Source of the DNA: CAIVPM01 sp964477265
GTDB taxonomy: Bacteria; Bacteroidota; Bacteroidia; Chitinophagales; Chitinophagaceae
Reading direction: 5' to 3'
NCBI GenBank assembly: GCA_964477265.1
Contig: CAYZDJ010000014.1
Span: 16,561 to 80,560 of the forward strand
Length of the DNA stretch: 64,000 bases
Made by a program: the position numbers and the translations under genes. Below the pieces are notes generated by a model. That model did not search any database and was not told the DNA's origin. It saw nothing but the letters and a program-made list of their open reading frames with translations. This document shows, piece after piece, positions 1 through 8,163 of the stretch; positions within the stretch are counted from its first letter, which is position 1; each line of letters begins with the position of its first letter.

Positions 1-1409
1 ATGCTTAAACTGTCTTTTATAACCAAAGGTTGCAGGGCAAATGTGTCCAAAACCAAAGTATCGTAACTGTTAAATGTATGGGTATAGCTTGCTGGCACTG
101 CTTTGTACAATGGTGGTGCTTGTGCCGTTATAGTGTATGTGCCTAAACTGTCTGCATTAATGTAGGCTGTGCCTTGGATGTTTGTGTAGGTTTTATTGTT
201 ATTGGATAAAGTGAGTTTGAGGTTGTGTTTTGGGTATTCGTTGATACCTTGGTTATTATTTTTGTTATTGTCAGTAAAAGCAAAGGATTGAATGAATGGA
301 TAGGATTGGCAGTGGTTAATATTGTTGGTGGGGTTACAGACAGGAAGATAAAATACATTGAAATCACTATCATGTAGTATAAAGGAGTATGGTTTGGTTT
401 TGTAGTTTGGCAAACATTTTATTGTTGATGAATCTAATGAAACTTCTTTCAATAAGCTTGGTAGAATTGGTAAGCAATTTAGATTTGTGTTACCATAACA
501 TGTAATACTTAGTAAACTCTTGGGAAATGCTGGTAAACTATATAGCTGGTTATAATGGCAATATAAATTTTGCAAACTGCTAGGTAAATTGGGTAGACTG
601 GTTAATTGATTATTGTTACAATTTAAAGTTATCAAACTGTTAGGTAAATTTGGCAGACTAGTTAATTGATTATTGTTGCAATATAAATATTTCAGGCTAT
701 TGGGTAAAGTAGATAAACTAATTGATGGAATAAGATCACAACGTAATTCTATCAAGGTGCTAGGCAAAATAGGTAGGGTACTTAATGGATTACCACTACA
801 ATTTAAAGAAATTAAACTGTTTGATAAACTAGGTAAATAAGTTAATTTATTAAAGTAACAATTTAACCATCTCAAATTAGTTGGCAAATTTGGTAAACTA
901 TCTAATTGATTATAGCCACAATCTAATTGTTTTAAACTGCTTGGCAAACTAGGCAAATTGATTAACAAATTATTATTACTCATTAAATATTCTAGTTTAC
1001 TTGGCAAATTTGGTAAACTCGTTAATTTATTGATAAAACACCTTAAAAATTGTAAGCTACTTGGCAAATTCGGCAAATTTGTTAATTTATTAGAGGAACA
1101 ATCAAAATATTGTAAACTATCAGGTAAATCAGGTAAGCTAGGTAAACTAGTCACGCTACAGTCCAAAATTTTCAATTTTTTAAAGTATTGAATTCCTGTT
1201 ATTTCACCGTATATATTATGACTACAGTTTAAAGTATCTTCATTTACTATTAGTAAACAGGTTGTATCCATCTGCCCAGCACTATTAAAGCAATTTGGAT
1301 ATTTCCCAATCAAAAAATTCCTAAAATTACTATCAGGTATATTCACATATTGTGCATTTGCATTTGCATAAAAACAAATAAAAGCAATTAGGGTTAGCAG
1401 CTTTTTCAT
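1..1409 (-). CDS. Secreted leucine-rich-repeat protein, 3' end outside the window
   Basis: The frame is open from the ATG at 1409 to the window edge, so the C-terminus is missing. A signal peptide (MKKLLTLIAFICFY, then ANANAQ) is followed by about twelve LRR units of 20 residues, roughly residues 75-330, of the form SLxxLxCxxNxLTxLPxLP. The DNA period is therefore 60 bp. After the LRR block comes a beta-rich, non-repeat region. LPxLP repeats of this kind occur in YopM-like and many Bacteroidota surface proteins, where they mediate binding. A T9SS sorting domain may lie beyond the window, but this cannot be seen. It lies downstream of nusG on the same strand, behind a strong hairpin. Its ligand is unknown. 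Confidence 0.85.
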   Translation of the reverse strand, partial: MKKLLTLIAFICFYANANAQYVNIPDSNFRNFLIGKYPNCFNSAGQMDTTCLLIVNEDTLNCSHNIYGEITGIQYFKKLKILDCSVTSLPSLPDLPDSLQYFDCSSNKLTNLPNLPSSLQFLRCFINKLTSLPNLPSKLEYLMSNNNLLINLPSLPSSLKQLDCGYNQLDSLPNLPTNLRWLNCYFNKLTYLPSLSNSLISLNCSGNPLSTLPILPSTLIELRCDLIPSISLSTLPNSLKYLYCNNNQLTSLPNLPNSLITLNCNNNQLTSLPNLPSSLQNLYCHYNQLYSLPAFPKSLLSITCYGNTNLNCLPILPSLLKEVSLDSSTIKCLPNYKTKPYSFILHDSDFNVFYLPVCNPTNNINHCQSYPFIQSFAFTDNNKNNNQGINEYPKHNLKLTLSNNNKTYTNIQGTAYINADSLGTYTITAQAPPLYKAVPASYTHTFNSYDTLVLDTFALQPLVIKDSLS

Positions 1410-1540
1410 AATCAGTTAGTTTACTAAATACTATGACACCAAAACTAACAAAAACGCTGCTTGCAGGTGCAAAATATTTTAACCAATATCCTTAAACTTT
1501 TTAAAACTATTAGGAAGTTTAACAAGAAACTGACAAGAAA

Positions 1541-1576
1541 TGAAAGAGGGTTTGCCACTTGGCAAACCCTCTTTCA
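1541..1576 (-). terminator. Strong hairpin terminator after nusG
   Basis: A perfect 16-bp inverted repeat (TGAAAGAGGGTTTGCC / GGCAAACCCTCTTTCA) with a 4-nt loop lies 20 bp beyond the nusG stop. On the minus strand it is followed by a T-rich stretch. It separates the tuf-secE-nusG operon from the LRR gene and may work in both directions. Confidence 0.8.
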
Positions 1577-1596
1577 TTTTATTATAGTTTTTATAA

Positions 1597-2181
1597 CTAA
1601 CTTAATTTTTCTACTTGCAAATAGTTCAATTCAACCGGTGTACTTCTACCAAAAATCTTAACAGTAACTTTAAGTTTTTTCTTCTCATCGTTTACTTCTT
1701 CTATCACACCATTAAAGTCATTAAATGGTCCTTCAATAATCTTAATGGTCTCGCCAACAATAAATGGCTCGCTGATGGTAACACCAATGTCATTCATCTC
1801 ATCTACTTTGCCTAGCATTTTATTAACTTCGGCTTTTCTCAGGCTAATAATATTTCCTTTACTTCCTTTTCCATCAGTTAAAAAGTGCATAATGTTACTG
1901 ATGTTGCTGACATGTTGTACTATATCATCAGTAAGTTTGCCATCTTCTACCTCAAGCATCAGGTAACCAGGAAAATAATTTTTCTCACGCATTACCTTTT
2001 TACCATTCTGAACTTTAAACACTTTTTCCATTGGTAAAAAAACCTGCTTTATAATATTGGTCCAGCCACTGCGTGCAATGTCTTTATCCAAATATTCTTT
2101 TACGCCACGCTCTTTACCACTTACTACACGTAATACATACCATTTGGTTTCCTTGGCTGCTGTTTCTACTACTTCACTCAT
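1597..2181 (-). CDS. nusG: Transcription termination/antitermination factor NusG
   Basis: A 194-residue protein, close to the usual length. The NGN domain spans about residues 13-115 (KWYVLRVVSGKERGVKEYL, then NYFPGYLMLEV), and a KOW domain follows at about 140-190 (VGETIKIIEGPFNDFNGVIE). NusG binds RNA polymerase, promotes elongation and couples it to ribosomes or Rho. It lies 11 bp downstream of secE, the classic pairing. What is unusual is that no ribosomal-protein operon (rplK onwards) follows; a terminator and an LRR gene come next. Confidence 0.97.
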   Translation of the reverse strand: MSEVVETAAKETKWYVLRVVSGKERGVKEYLDKDIARSGWTNIIKQVFLPMEKVFKVQNGKKVMREKNYFPGYLMLEVEDGKLTDDIVQHVSNISNIMHFLTDGKGSKGNIISLRKAEVNKMLGKVDEMNDIGVTISEPFIVGETIKIIEGPFNDFNGVIEEVNDEKKKLKVTVKIFGRSTPVELNYLQVEKLS

Positions 2182-2192
2182 TTGGGCTATGC

Positions 2193-2384
2193 TTAAAATA
2201 ATTTATAAATAAGTTTAAGTAACTGGCTGGTGCTAAAGTCCATTAGCAATACCATTAAAGTAATAAGAACAGTTGCTACAAGCACAATTACAGTGCTTTG
2301 TTGCAATTGCATCCAAGTTGGCCATGTTACATTTTCATGTAACTCCTGATAACTTTCTCTAAAATAGTTTGAAATTTTACTCAT
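2193..2384 (-). CDS. secE: Preprotein translocase subunit SecE
   Basis: A 63-residue single-span protein: a short cytoplasmic amphipathic segment (YFRESYQELHENVTWPTW) followed by one transmembrane helix (STVIVLVATVLITLMVLLMD). This is the short SecE form found outside the Enterobacteria. SecE stabilises SecY in the inner-membrane SecYEG channel. It sits between tRNA-Trp and nusG, as in many bacteria. The motif EL.. VTWPT is the conserved SecE signature. Confidence 0.96.
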   Translation of the reverse strand: MSKISNYFRESYQELHENVTWPTWMQLQQSTVIVLVATVLITLMVLLMDFSTSQLLKLIYKLF

Positions 2385-2396
2385 TATATTTTTGTT

Positions 2397-2455
2397 TAAT
2401 GTTTAATGTTTGATGTTTAATGTTAATGATAAAACTTTAAACTTTAAACTTTTGG
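2397..2455. repeat. AT-rich tandem repeat (TTTAATG / AACTTTA units)
   Basis: Between secE and tRNA-Trp is a run of degenerate 7-mers: TGTTTAATG units followed by ACTTTAA units. Similar runs lie at 60640-60710 and 61230-61310. It is non-coding and of unknown role. Confidence 0.6.
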
Positions 2456-2467
2456 AACTAAAAATAG

Positions 2468-2538
2468 CACGGGCACTAGGATTCGAACCCAGATCAAAGG
2501 TTTTGGAGACCCGTATGCTACCGTTGCACCATGCCCGT
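2468..2538 (-). tRNA. tRNA-Trp (CCA)
   Basis: The minus strand folds as a cloverleaf. The acceptor stem ACGGGCA pairs with TGCCCGT and the discriminator is G. The anticodon loop CTCCAAA carries CCA, and the T arm contains GGTTCGAATCC. It lies between tuf and secE, as is common. Confidence 0.96.
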
Positions 2539-2604
2539 GTATAAAGCATTTTTTTATGCCAAATGTATAAAAAAATACTATAAAAAAGAACTTGTTATTT
2601 AACA

Positions 2605-2640
2605 ACAAAGTACCTAAGGCTTAAACCAAAGGTACTTTGT
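2605..2640 (-). terminator. Hairpin downstream of tuf
   Basis: An 11-bp perfect stem (ACAAAGTACCT / AGGTACTTTGT) with a 14-nt loop lies about 55 bp past the tuf stop. It lacks a long T run on the minus strand, so it could be a partial terminator or a processing site ahead of tRNA-Trp-secE-nusG. Confidence 0.5.
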
Positions 2641-2695
2641 AAGTTTATTTTACCTTTCCAAAGTCCCCCTTTGGGGGATATTGAGGGACTGTTTT

Positions 2696-3883
2696 TTATT
2701 TGATAATTTCAGTAACCTGACCAGCACCTACTGTTCTACCACCTTCACGGATAGCGAATTTCAATCCTTTATCCATTGCAATTGGTTGGATAAGCTTAAC
2801 GTGCAAGTTAATGTTATCACCAGGCATTACCATTTCAGTTCCTGCTGGTAAAGTACACTCTCCAGTTACGTCTGTAGTTCTGAAATAGAACTGAGGACGA
2901 TATTTATTGAAGAATGGAGTGTGACGACCACCTTCATCTTTGCTTAATACGTAAACTTCACCTTTAAACTCAGTGTGTGGAGTAATTGATTTAGGTGCTA
3001 CGATTACCATACCACGACGGATTTGAGATTTCTCAATACCACGTAATAATAAACCAGCGTTATCACCTGCCTCACCACGATCAAGAAGTTTTTTAAACAT
3101 CTCAACACCAGTTACAGTACTATTTTGATTTTCTTCTTGTAAACCAACAATTTCAACAGCTTCACCAACTTTAATAACACCTCTTTCAATACGACCAGTA
3201 GCAACCGTACCACGACCAGTGATTGAGAATACATCCTCAACACTCATCAAGAAAGGTTGGTCAATAGGTCTTGGAGGCAAAGGAATATAACTATCAACTG
3301 CAGCCATTAATTCCTCAACTTTAGCAACCCATTGTGCTTCACCAGCCAATGCCAATGATGCAGAGCCTTGTATAACTGGAGTATTGTCACCATCGAAACC
3401 GTTTTTAGTTAATAACTCACGGATTTCCATTTCAACTAACTCTAACAATTCAGGATCTTCAACCAAGTCAACTTTATTCATGAAAACAACCATTGAAGGA
3501 ACACCTACCTGACGAGCAAGCAAGATATGCTCACGAGTTTGAGGCATTGGACCATCAGTTGCAGCAACCACTAGTATAGCACCATCCATTTGTGCAGCAC
3601 CAGTAATCATATTTTTTACATAGTCAGCGTGACCAGGACAGTCAACGTGAGCATAGTGACGATTTTCAGTTTGATATTCTACGTGAGCAGTATTAATAGT
3701 GATACCCCTTTCTTTTTCTTCAGGTGCACCATCAATCTCATCATATTTTTTTGCCTGAGCCATACCCTTTTGAGCAAGGATAGTTGTGATAGCAGCAGTC
3801 AAAGTAGTTTTACCATGGTCTACGTGACCAATAGTACCAATGTTTACGTGGGGTTTCTCCCTCTTAAAGGTCTCTTTAGACAT
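2696..3883 (-). CDS. tuf: Elongation factor Tu
   Basis: A full-length EF-Tu of 395 residues. The P-loop GHVDHGKT is at 19-26, with DCPGHAD near 81 and NKVD near 136, and both beta-barrel domains are complete. It delivers aminoacyl-tRNA to the ribosome with GTP hydrolysis. It follows four tRNA genes on the same strand (Thr, Tyr, Gly, Thr), the same order as thrU-tyrU-glyT-thrT-tufB in E. coli, so the tRNAs and tuf are probably co-transcribed from the promoter near 4515. Confidence 0.99.
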   Translation of the reverse strand: MSKETFKREKPHVNIGTIGHVDHGKTTLTAAITTILAQKGMAQAKKYDEIDGAPEEKERGITINTAHVEYQTENRHYAHVDCPGHADYVKNMITGAAQMDGAILVVAATDGPMPQTREHILLARQVGVPSMVVFMNKVDLVEDPELLELVEMEIRELLTKNGFDGDNTPVIQGSASLALAGEAQWVAKVEELMAAVDSYIPLPPRPIDQPFLMSVEDVFSITGRGTVATGRIERGVIKVGEAVEIVGLQEENQNSTVTGVEMFKKLLDRGEAGDNAGLLLRGIEKSQIRRGMVIVAPKSITPHTEFKGEVYVLSKDEGGRHTPFFNKYRPQFYFRTTDVTGECTLPAGTEMVMPGDNINLHVKLIQPIAMDKGLKFAIREGGRTVGAGQVTEIIK

Positions 3884-3959
3884 TTTGTTTTATTTTATTT
3901 GTTTATTAAATAAAGTCCACAGAACTTGTCTATAGACCATAGTTTTAATTTAAAAGTAG

Positions 3960-4031
<72 letters not shown>

Positions 4032-4034
4032 TTG

Positions 4035-4110
4035 AAAAAATTCAAGTCATTGGTCATTAGTTCATCAAATTTGTTATTAACTAGACTTAATGACTAATTG
4101 ACTAATTTGC
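4035..4110. repeat. Inverted repeat of TCATTGGTCATTAGT type between tRNA genes
   Basis: A run like TCATTGGTCATTAGT is met by ACTTAATGACTAATTGACTAATT, forming an imperfect hairpin between tRNA-Gly and tRNA-Thr(GGT). It resembles the short AT-rich repeats found elsewhere in the window, and it could also guide tRNA processing. Confidence 0.45.
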
Positions 4111-4112
4111 TG

Positions 4113-4185
4113 AGCGGAAGACCAGGCTCGAACTGGCCACCTATAGCTTGGAAGGCTATCGCTCTACCAAATGAGCTACTTCCGC
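4113..4185 (-). tRNA. tRNA-Gly (TCC)
   Basis: The acceptor stem GCGGAAG/CTTCCGC is complete. The anticodon stem ATAGC/GCTAT encloses CTTCCAA, giving anticodon TCC. The T arm contains GTTCGAGCC. Confidence 0.95.
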
Positions 4186-4230
4186 TTGTGTCATTTTGAA
4201 TATTAATACTCAAAATAATTAAAAGAACTG

Positions 4231-4313
<83 letters not shown>

Positions 4314-4326
4314 AATGATTTAAATG

Positions 4327-4399
4327 AGCCGAGGAAGGGAGTCGAACCCACGACCTGCTGATTACAAATCAGCTGCTCTACCAACTGAGCTACCTCGGC
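4327..4399 (-). tRNA. tRNA-Thr (TGT)
   Basis: The acceptor stem GCCGAGG/CCTCGGC is complete. The anticodon stem GCTGA/TCAGC encloses TTTGTAA, giving TGT. It is the first gene of the tRNA-tuf operon. Confidence 0.95.
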
Positions 4400-4510
4400 A
4401 TAATGTTTTGTCAACTCTTTCTTAATCAATGCTACTAACTTGTGTTTAATAGCTTTTGATTAACTGATTTTTGACTTGTCTTAAAAGAACTGTTTTTTGT
4501 TTTTGGACGG

Positions 4511-4541
4511 CAAAAGTAGGAGAAATAGAATACAAACAAAA
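4511..4541 (-). promoter_or_regulatory. Bacteroidota-type promoter of the tRNA-tuf operon
   Basis: On the minus strand TTTG (4537-4540) and TACTTTTG (4511-4518, matching the TAnnTTTG -7 box) sit close to the family spacing, with an overlapping second TTTG. The operon's first tRNA begins about 110 bp downstream. The remainder of 4400-4739 shows no gene. Confidence 0.6.
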
Positions 4542-4739
4542 TATTCGTTAAAAAAAATTTTTCTTTTTATAAAATAAAAAAAATGACTTGCCAAATTTTA
4601 CCTGATACTTCATTAAAAAATCAGTGCAATTTATTATTTAAACAGATTGTGCATAACCTAAAATAATTTTCCATAGTTATGCAGCAAAATATTTTGGTGC
4701 AATGTTTGCATTTATATTAGCTAAACAAAAATAAATACT

Positions 4740-5705
4740 TTGACAGACACAATCATCAACTTAGACTCAGTAAATCCTATTGAATTTTTTGGTGCTAACA
4801 ATGCCAAATTAGATTTACTTAAAAAGAAATTTCCTCTGTTAAAAATTCTTTCTCGTGGCACACAAATAAAGATTACAGGTGCACCTGAACAAATTGAAAG
4901 TGCAAAGGAAAAGATTGAACTAATTATTCAATACTTAGAAAGAAATGGTCATTTAAGTGAAGGTTATTTTGAACAAATTTTAGGAGGAGATGATGCAGAA
5001 ACTATTGACAATTTTGTTGATAAAAATCCCAATGACATTTTGGTTTTTGGACCTAATGGCAAAACAGTAAGGGCAAGGACAGCAAATCAAAAAAGAATGG
5101 TTGCCGCTGCCGATAAAAATGATATTGTATTTGCAATAGGGCCTGCAGGTACTGGTAAAACCTATACTGCTGTTGCATTGGCAGTAAGGGCATTAAAGAA
5201 TAAGATAGTTAAGAAAATTATTTTAACACGCCCTGCTGTTGAGGCTGGTGAAAACCTTGGTTTCTTACCTGGCGATTTAAAGGAAAAGATTGACCCATAC
5301 TTACGCCCATTATATGATGCTTTGGATGATATGATTCCTGCTGATAAATTGGGTTATTACATGAGTACAAGAACCATAGAAATTGCACCATTGGCTTACA
5401 TGCGTGGTAGAACATTGGATAACGCTTTCATTATTTTAGATGAGGCACAAAACACCAATGACCTGCAATTAAAAATGTTTTTAACGCGTATTGGTGCCAA
5501 TGCAAAAGCAATAATAACAGGCGACCCTACACAAATTGATTTACCTCGTAATATGCAAAGTGGCTTGGTAAAGGCATCAAGGATATTGCAAAATATTGAT
5601 GGTATTTCTCATATTGAATTAAGTGAAGAAGATGTTGTAAGGCATAGATTGGTTAAATCAATTATTAAAGCCTACAATAAAGATGCTGAAGAAAATCCAA
5701 GATAA
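4740..5705 (+). CDS. phoH: PhoH-like ATPase
   Basis: A 321-residue protein. After an N-terminal KH-like segment comes a P-loop NTPase domain with Walker A GPAGTGKT near residue 134 and Walker B IILDEAQN near residue 238, as in the PhoH/YbeZ family. These proteins are linked to RNA metabolism and ribosome maturation, often beside ybeY. Here the gene stands alone between the tRNA operon and a pectate lyase. No ATG exists in the N-terminal region. A TAA lies six codons upstream in frame, so TTG at 4740 is the best start. A strong terminator follows. Confidence 0.93.
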   Translation: MTDTIINLDSVNPIEFFGANNAKLDLLKKKFPLLKILSRGTQIKITGAPEQIESAKEKIELIIQYLERNGHLSEGYFEQILGGDDAETIDNFVDKNPNDILVFGPNGKTVRARTANQKRMVAAADKNDIVFAIGPAGTGKTYTAVALAVRALKNKIVKKIILTRPAVEAGENLGFLPGDLKEKIDPYLRPLYDALDDMIPADKLGYYMSTRTIEIAPLAYMRGRTLDNAFIILDEAQNTNDLQLKMFLTRIGANAKAIITGDPTQIDLPRNMQSGLVKASRILQNIDGISHIELSEEDVVRHRLVKSIIKAYNKDAEENPR

Positions 5706-5725
5706 TTTTATTTTATAAATTAATT

Positions 5726-5754
5726 AAAAGGTTGTTCAATTGAACAACCTTTTT
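5726..5754 (+). terminator. Intrinsic terminator of phoH
   Basis: A perfect palindromic hairpin (AAAAGGTTGTTCAA / TTGAACAACCTTTT) ends in a T run, 21 bp after the phoH stop. Confidence 0.85.
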
Positions 5755-5856
5755 TGTTTAATACAATAGGGTAATTGCCTAAATAAATTGCAATCGTTTA
5801 CTTTAAATTAATTTCTGTTTAAGTATCACTAACTGTAAGTCGTTTACTTTTATACT

Positions 5857-8163
5857 ATGAAATTTTTTACGACATTGCTTGTATTTGTATTTACTATACA
5901 ATTTTCATTGGCACAACAACTTGCTTTTTCTACTGCTGAAGGAGCAGGAAAATATACTAAAGGTGGGCGTGGCACAACAACAACTCCTACTACAGTTTTT
6001 TATGTAACCAATCTAAACGATGATGGTTTAGTAGGCAGCCTGCGATATGCACTTACAACAACTGCAACCAACAGAACAGTTGTATTTACTGTGTCTGGCA
6101 CCATTCATTTAAATAGTAATTTATCAATAAAAGCCAACACAACCATTGCTGGGCAGACATCTCCTGCTGGTGGCATTTGTATTGCTGACCATAGTGTAAG
6201 CATTGGTGGCAACAATGTTATTGTGCGTTATATACGTTTTAGATTGGGCGACAAAAATCAACTTAAAACAAGTCCTGCAGGTTGTGGCGTACCAGTTGCA
6301 CCATTTACTGCAAGTTGCACACCAATAGATGGAAGTGGTGGTGATGATGCGTTTAGTTGTACAGGAAGAAAAAATATAATACTTGACCATTGCACTTTTA
6401 GCTGGAGCAATGATGAAAGTTGTAGTGTTTATTCTGGCGACAGCACTACAATTCAATGGTGCATCATGAGTGAACCATTAAATTATTCCTACCATTTTGA
6501 AACTGGTGATACTGATTTTGAACGTCATGGTTATGGTGGCATTTGGGGTGGAAGGTCTGCAAGTTTTCATCACAATTTATTTGCACATTGCCAGGGGCGT
6601 GCTTGCAGATTTGATGGTAGTAGAAACCTTGATGGTGGCACAACTGCTGGCAAAGAAAATTGTGACTTTAGTAATAATGTTTTATACAATTGGGGTGCAT
6701 ATAATGTAAATGGTGGAGAAGGTGGCAATTATAATATTCAGAATAATTATTATAAATATGGTCCTTCAACCATATCTACTGCAAAAAATATGGTCATCAA
6801 TCCATTTGTTACTGCACCATTACCATATGGCAAATATTATGTAAAAGGAAATTATGTTGATGGTTATACAAGTATTACTAATAATAATTGGTTGGGTGCA
6901 AAAATGAATGGAGGAAGCCTTGCAGATACAACGCAATCAAAAGTAACAACTGAATTTGCCATACCAACCATAAATTTACAATCTGCTGCAAATGCTTATA
7001 GTGCAGTAATGGCAGGTGTTGGAGCAAGTATTCCTGCACGAGACACATTAGATGCAAGAATTATTACCAATGTAAAAAACAGAACAGGCAAAATTATTGA
7101 TGTGCAAGGAGGCTATGCTCATGGTACTGCATATAGTTTAACTGTAAACGCCTGGTCCACTTTGGCACAAGGCAATACTAGCACAGATACTGATGGAGAT
7201 GCAATGCCTGATTGGTGGGAAATACGAAATGGATTAAATAAAAATCTTGCAACTGATAGAGGAGTTATTGCAACAAACGGATACACTAATTTAGAGAATT
7301 ATTTAGACAGCATTCCTGCATGGAATGGCCATGCAAGCTTTGAAACCTTTACTGGCACTAAGGTTGGCAGCACACAAGCAAATTTTACATTTAGTACAAA
7401 TTGGGTAAAAGACAGCTTTACTTATAGTTTATTTAGAAGCAGTGATAGTCTGGGTGTTTATACAAAAATTGCAGACGTAGCTTCTGGCATGAACAAAATA
7501 AACTTTACCATAGATGATAATACCTTGCCTGCAACAACTGTTTATTATAAAATTGGCTCATATAAAATTGGAGTAACACCAGATACATTGTATAGCAGCA
7601 TTATAAAGATTGTAGGTGTTATAACTCCTGTAAAAATTGCGAATTATGAGTTAAAGGTTAAGGATGAAAACAACATTATTAATTACTGGAACACTGCTAC
7701 AGAAATAAATGTTTCGCATTATGTAATTCAAAGAAGCAGCAATGGCAAAGACTTTATTAGTATCGGAGAACTTGCTGCACAAGGATTAAACAGTTACAAC
7801 TTTACTGATAAGTTACCAAACAACTTTAAACAAACTACTATTTACTATCGCTTAAAAATTGTAGATAAAGATGGCAGCATAGCTTACGGTGAAATAAAAT
7901 CTATAACAATAAACAATAAATTACAGACGATAAATATTTTCCCTAATCCCACAAAAAATATTTTTACAATAACACACCCAACTGCACAAAAAAACACAAC
8001 AATAAAAGTTGTTAATACCGAAGGAAAAATATGTTATACAACAAAAGTTACAGAAGGTTCAAACTCAACAATAGTAAATAATACAGCACTTGCAGCAGGT
8101 AATTATGTTGTAATATTTAGCAATGAAAATATGAATAAAGAAAGTAAGCTGATAATTCAATAA
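5857..8163 (+). CDS. Secreted pectate-lyase-like protein with T9SS sorting domain
   Basis: 768 residues. Signal peptide 1-19, cleaved before QLAFSTAEGAGKY. A right-handed beta-helix follows (about 25-430) with the PL1-like motifs IILDHCTFSWSND and FHHNLFAHC. Then come a Ca-binding-like loop DTDGDAMPDWWE (about 444), a fibronectin-like region and a T9SS domain beginning at INIFPNPTKNIF. PL1 enzymes cleave polygalacturonate by beta-elimination. The exact substrate is inferred. It pairs with the convergent paralogue at 8164-10107, and kduI/kduD at 24-25 kb would process the unsaturated products. Confidence 0.85.
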   Translation: MKFFTTLLVFVFTIQFSLAQQLAFSTAEGAGKYTKGGRGTTTTPTTVFYVTNLNDDGLVGSLRYALTTTATNRTVVFTVSGTIHLNSNLSIKANTTIAGQTSPAGGICIADHSVSIGGNNVIVRYIRFRLGDKNQLKTSPAGCGVPVAPFTASCTPIDGSGGDDAFSCTGRKNIILDHCTFSWSNDESCSVYSGDSTTIQWCIMSEPLNYSYHFETGDTDFERHGYGGIWGGRSASFHHNLFAHCQGRACRFDGSRNLDGGTTAGKENCDFSNNVLYNWGAYNVNGGEGGNYNIQNNYYKYGPSTISTAKNMVINPFVTAPLPYGKYYVKGNYVDGYTSITNNNWLGAKMNGGSLADTTQSKVTTEFAIPTINLQSAANAYSAVMAGVGASIPARDTLDARIITNVKNRTGKIIDVQGGYAHGTAYSLTVNAWSTLAQGNTSTDTDGDAMPDWWEIRNGLNKNLATDRGVIATNGYTNLENYLDSIPAWNGHASFETFTGTKVGSTQANFTFSTNWVKDSFTYSLFRSSDSLGVYTKIADVASGMNKINFTIDDNTLPATTVYYKIGSYKIGVTPDTLYSSIIKIVGVITPVKIANYELKVKDENNIINYWNTATEINVSHYVIQRSSNGKDFISIGELAAQGLNSYNFTDKLPNNFKQTTIYYRLKIVDKDGSIAYGEIKSITINNKLQTINIFPNPTKNIFTITHPTAQKNTTIKVVNTEGKICYTTKVTEGSNSTIVNNTALAAGNYVVIFSNENMNKESKLIIQ

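Noticed and set aside
420..1200. Sixty-base periodic repeats that could be taken for a CRISPR array
   Set aside because: Units are contiguous, degenerate, in frame and encode LRR motifs. There are no constant repeats separated by unique spacers.
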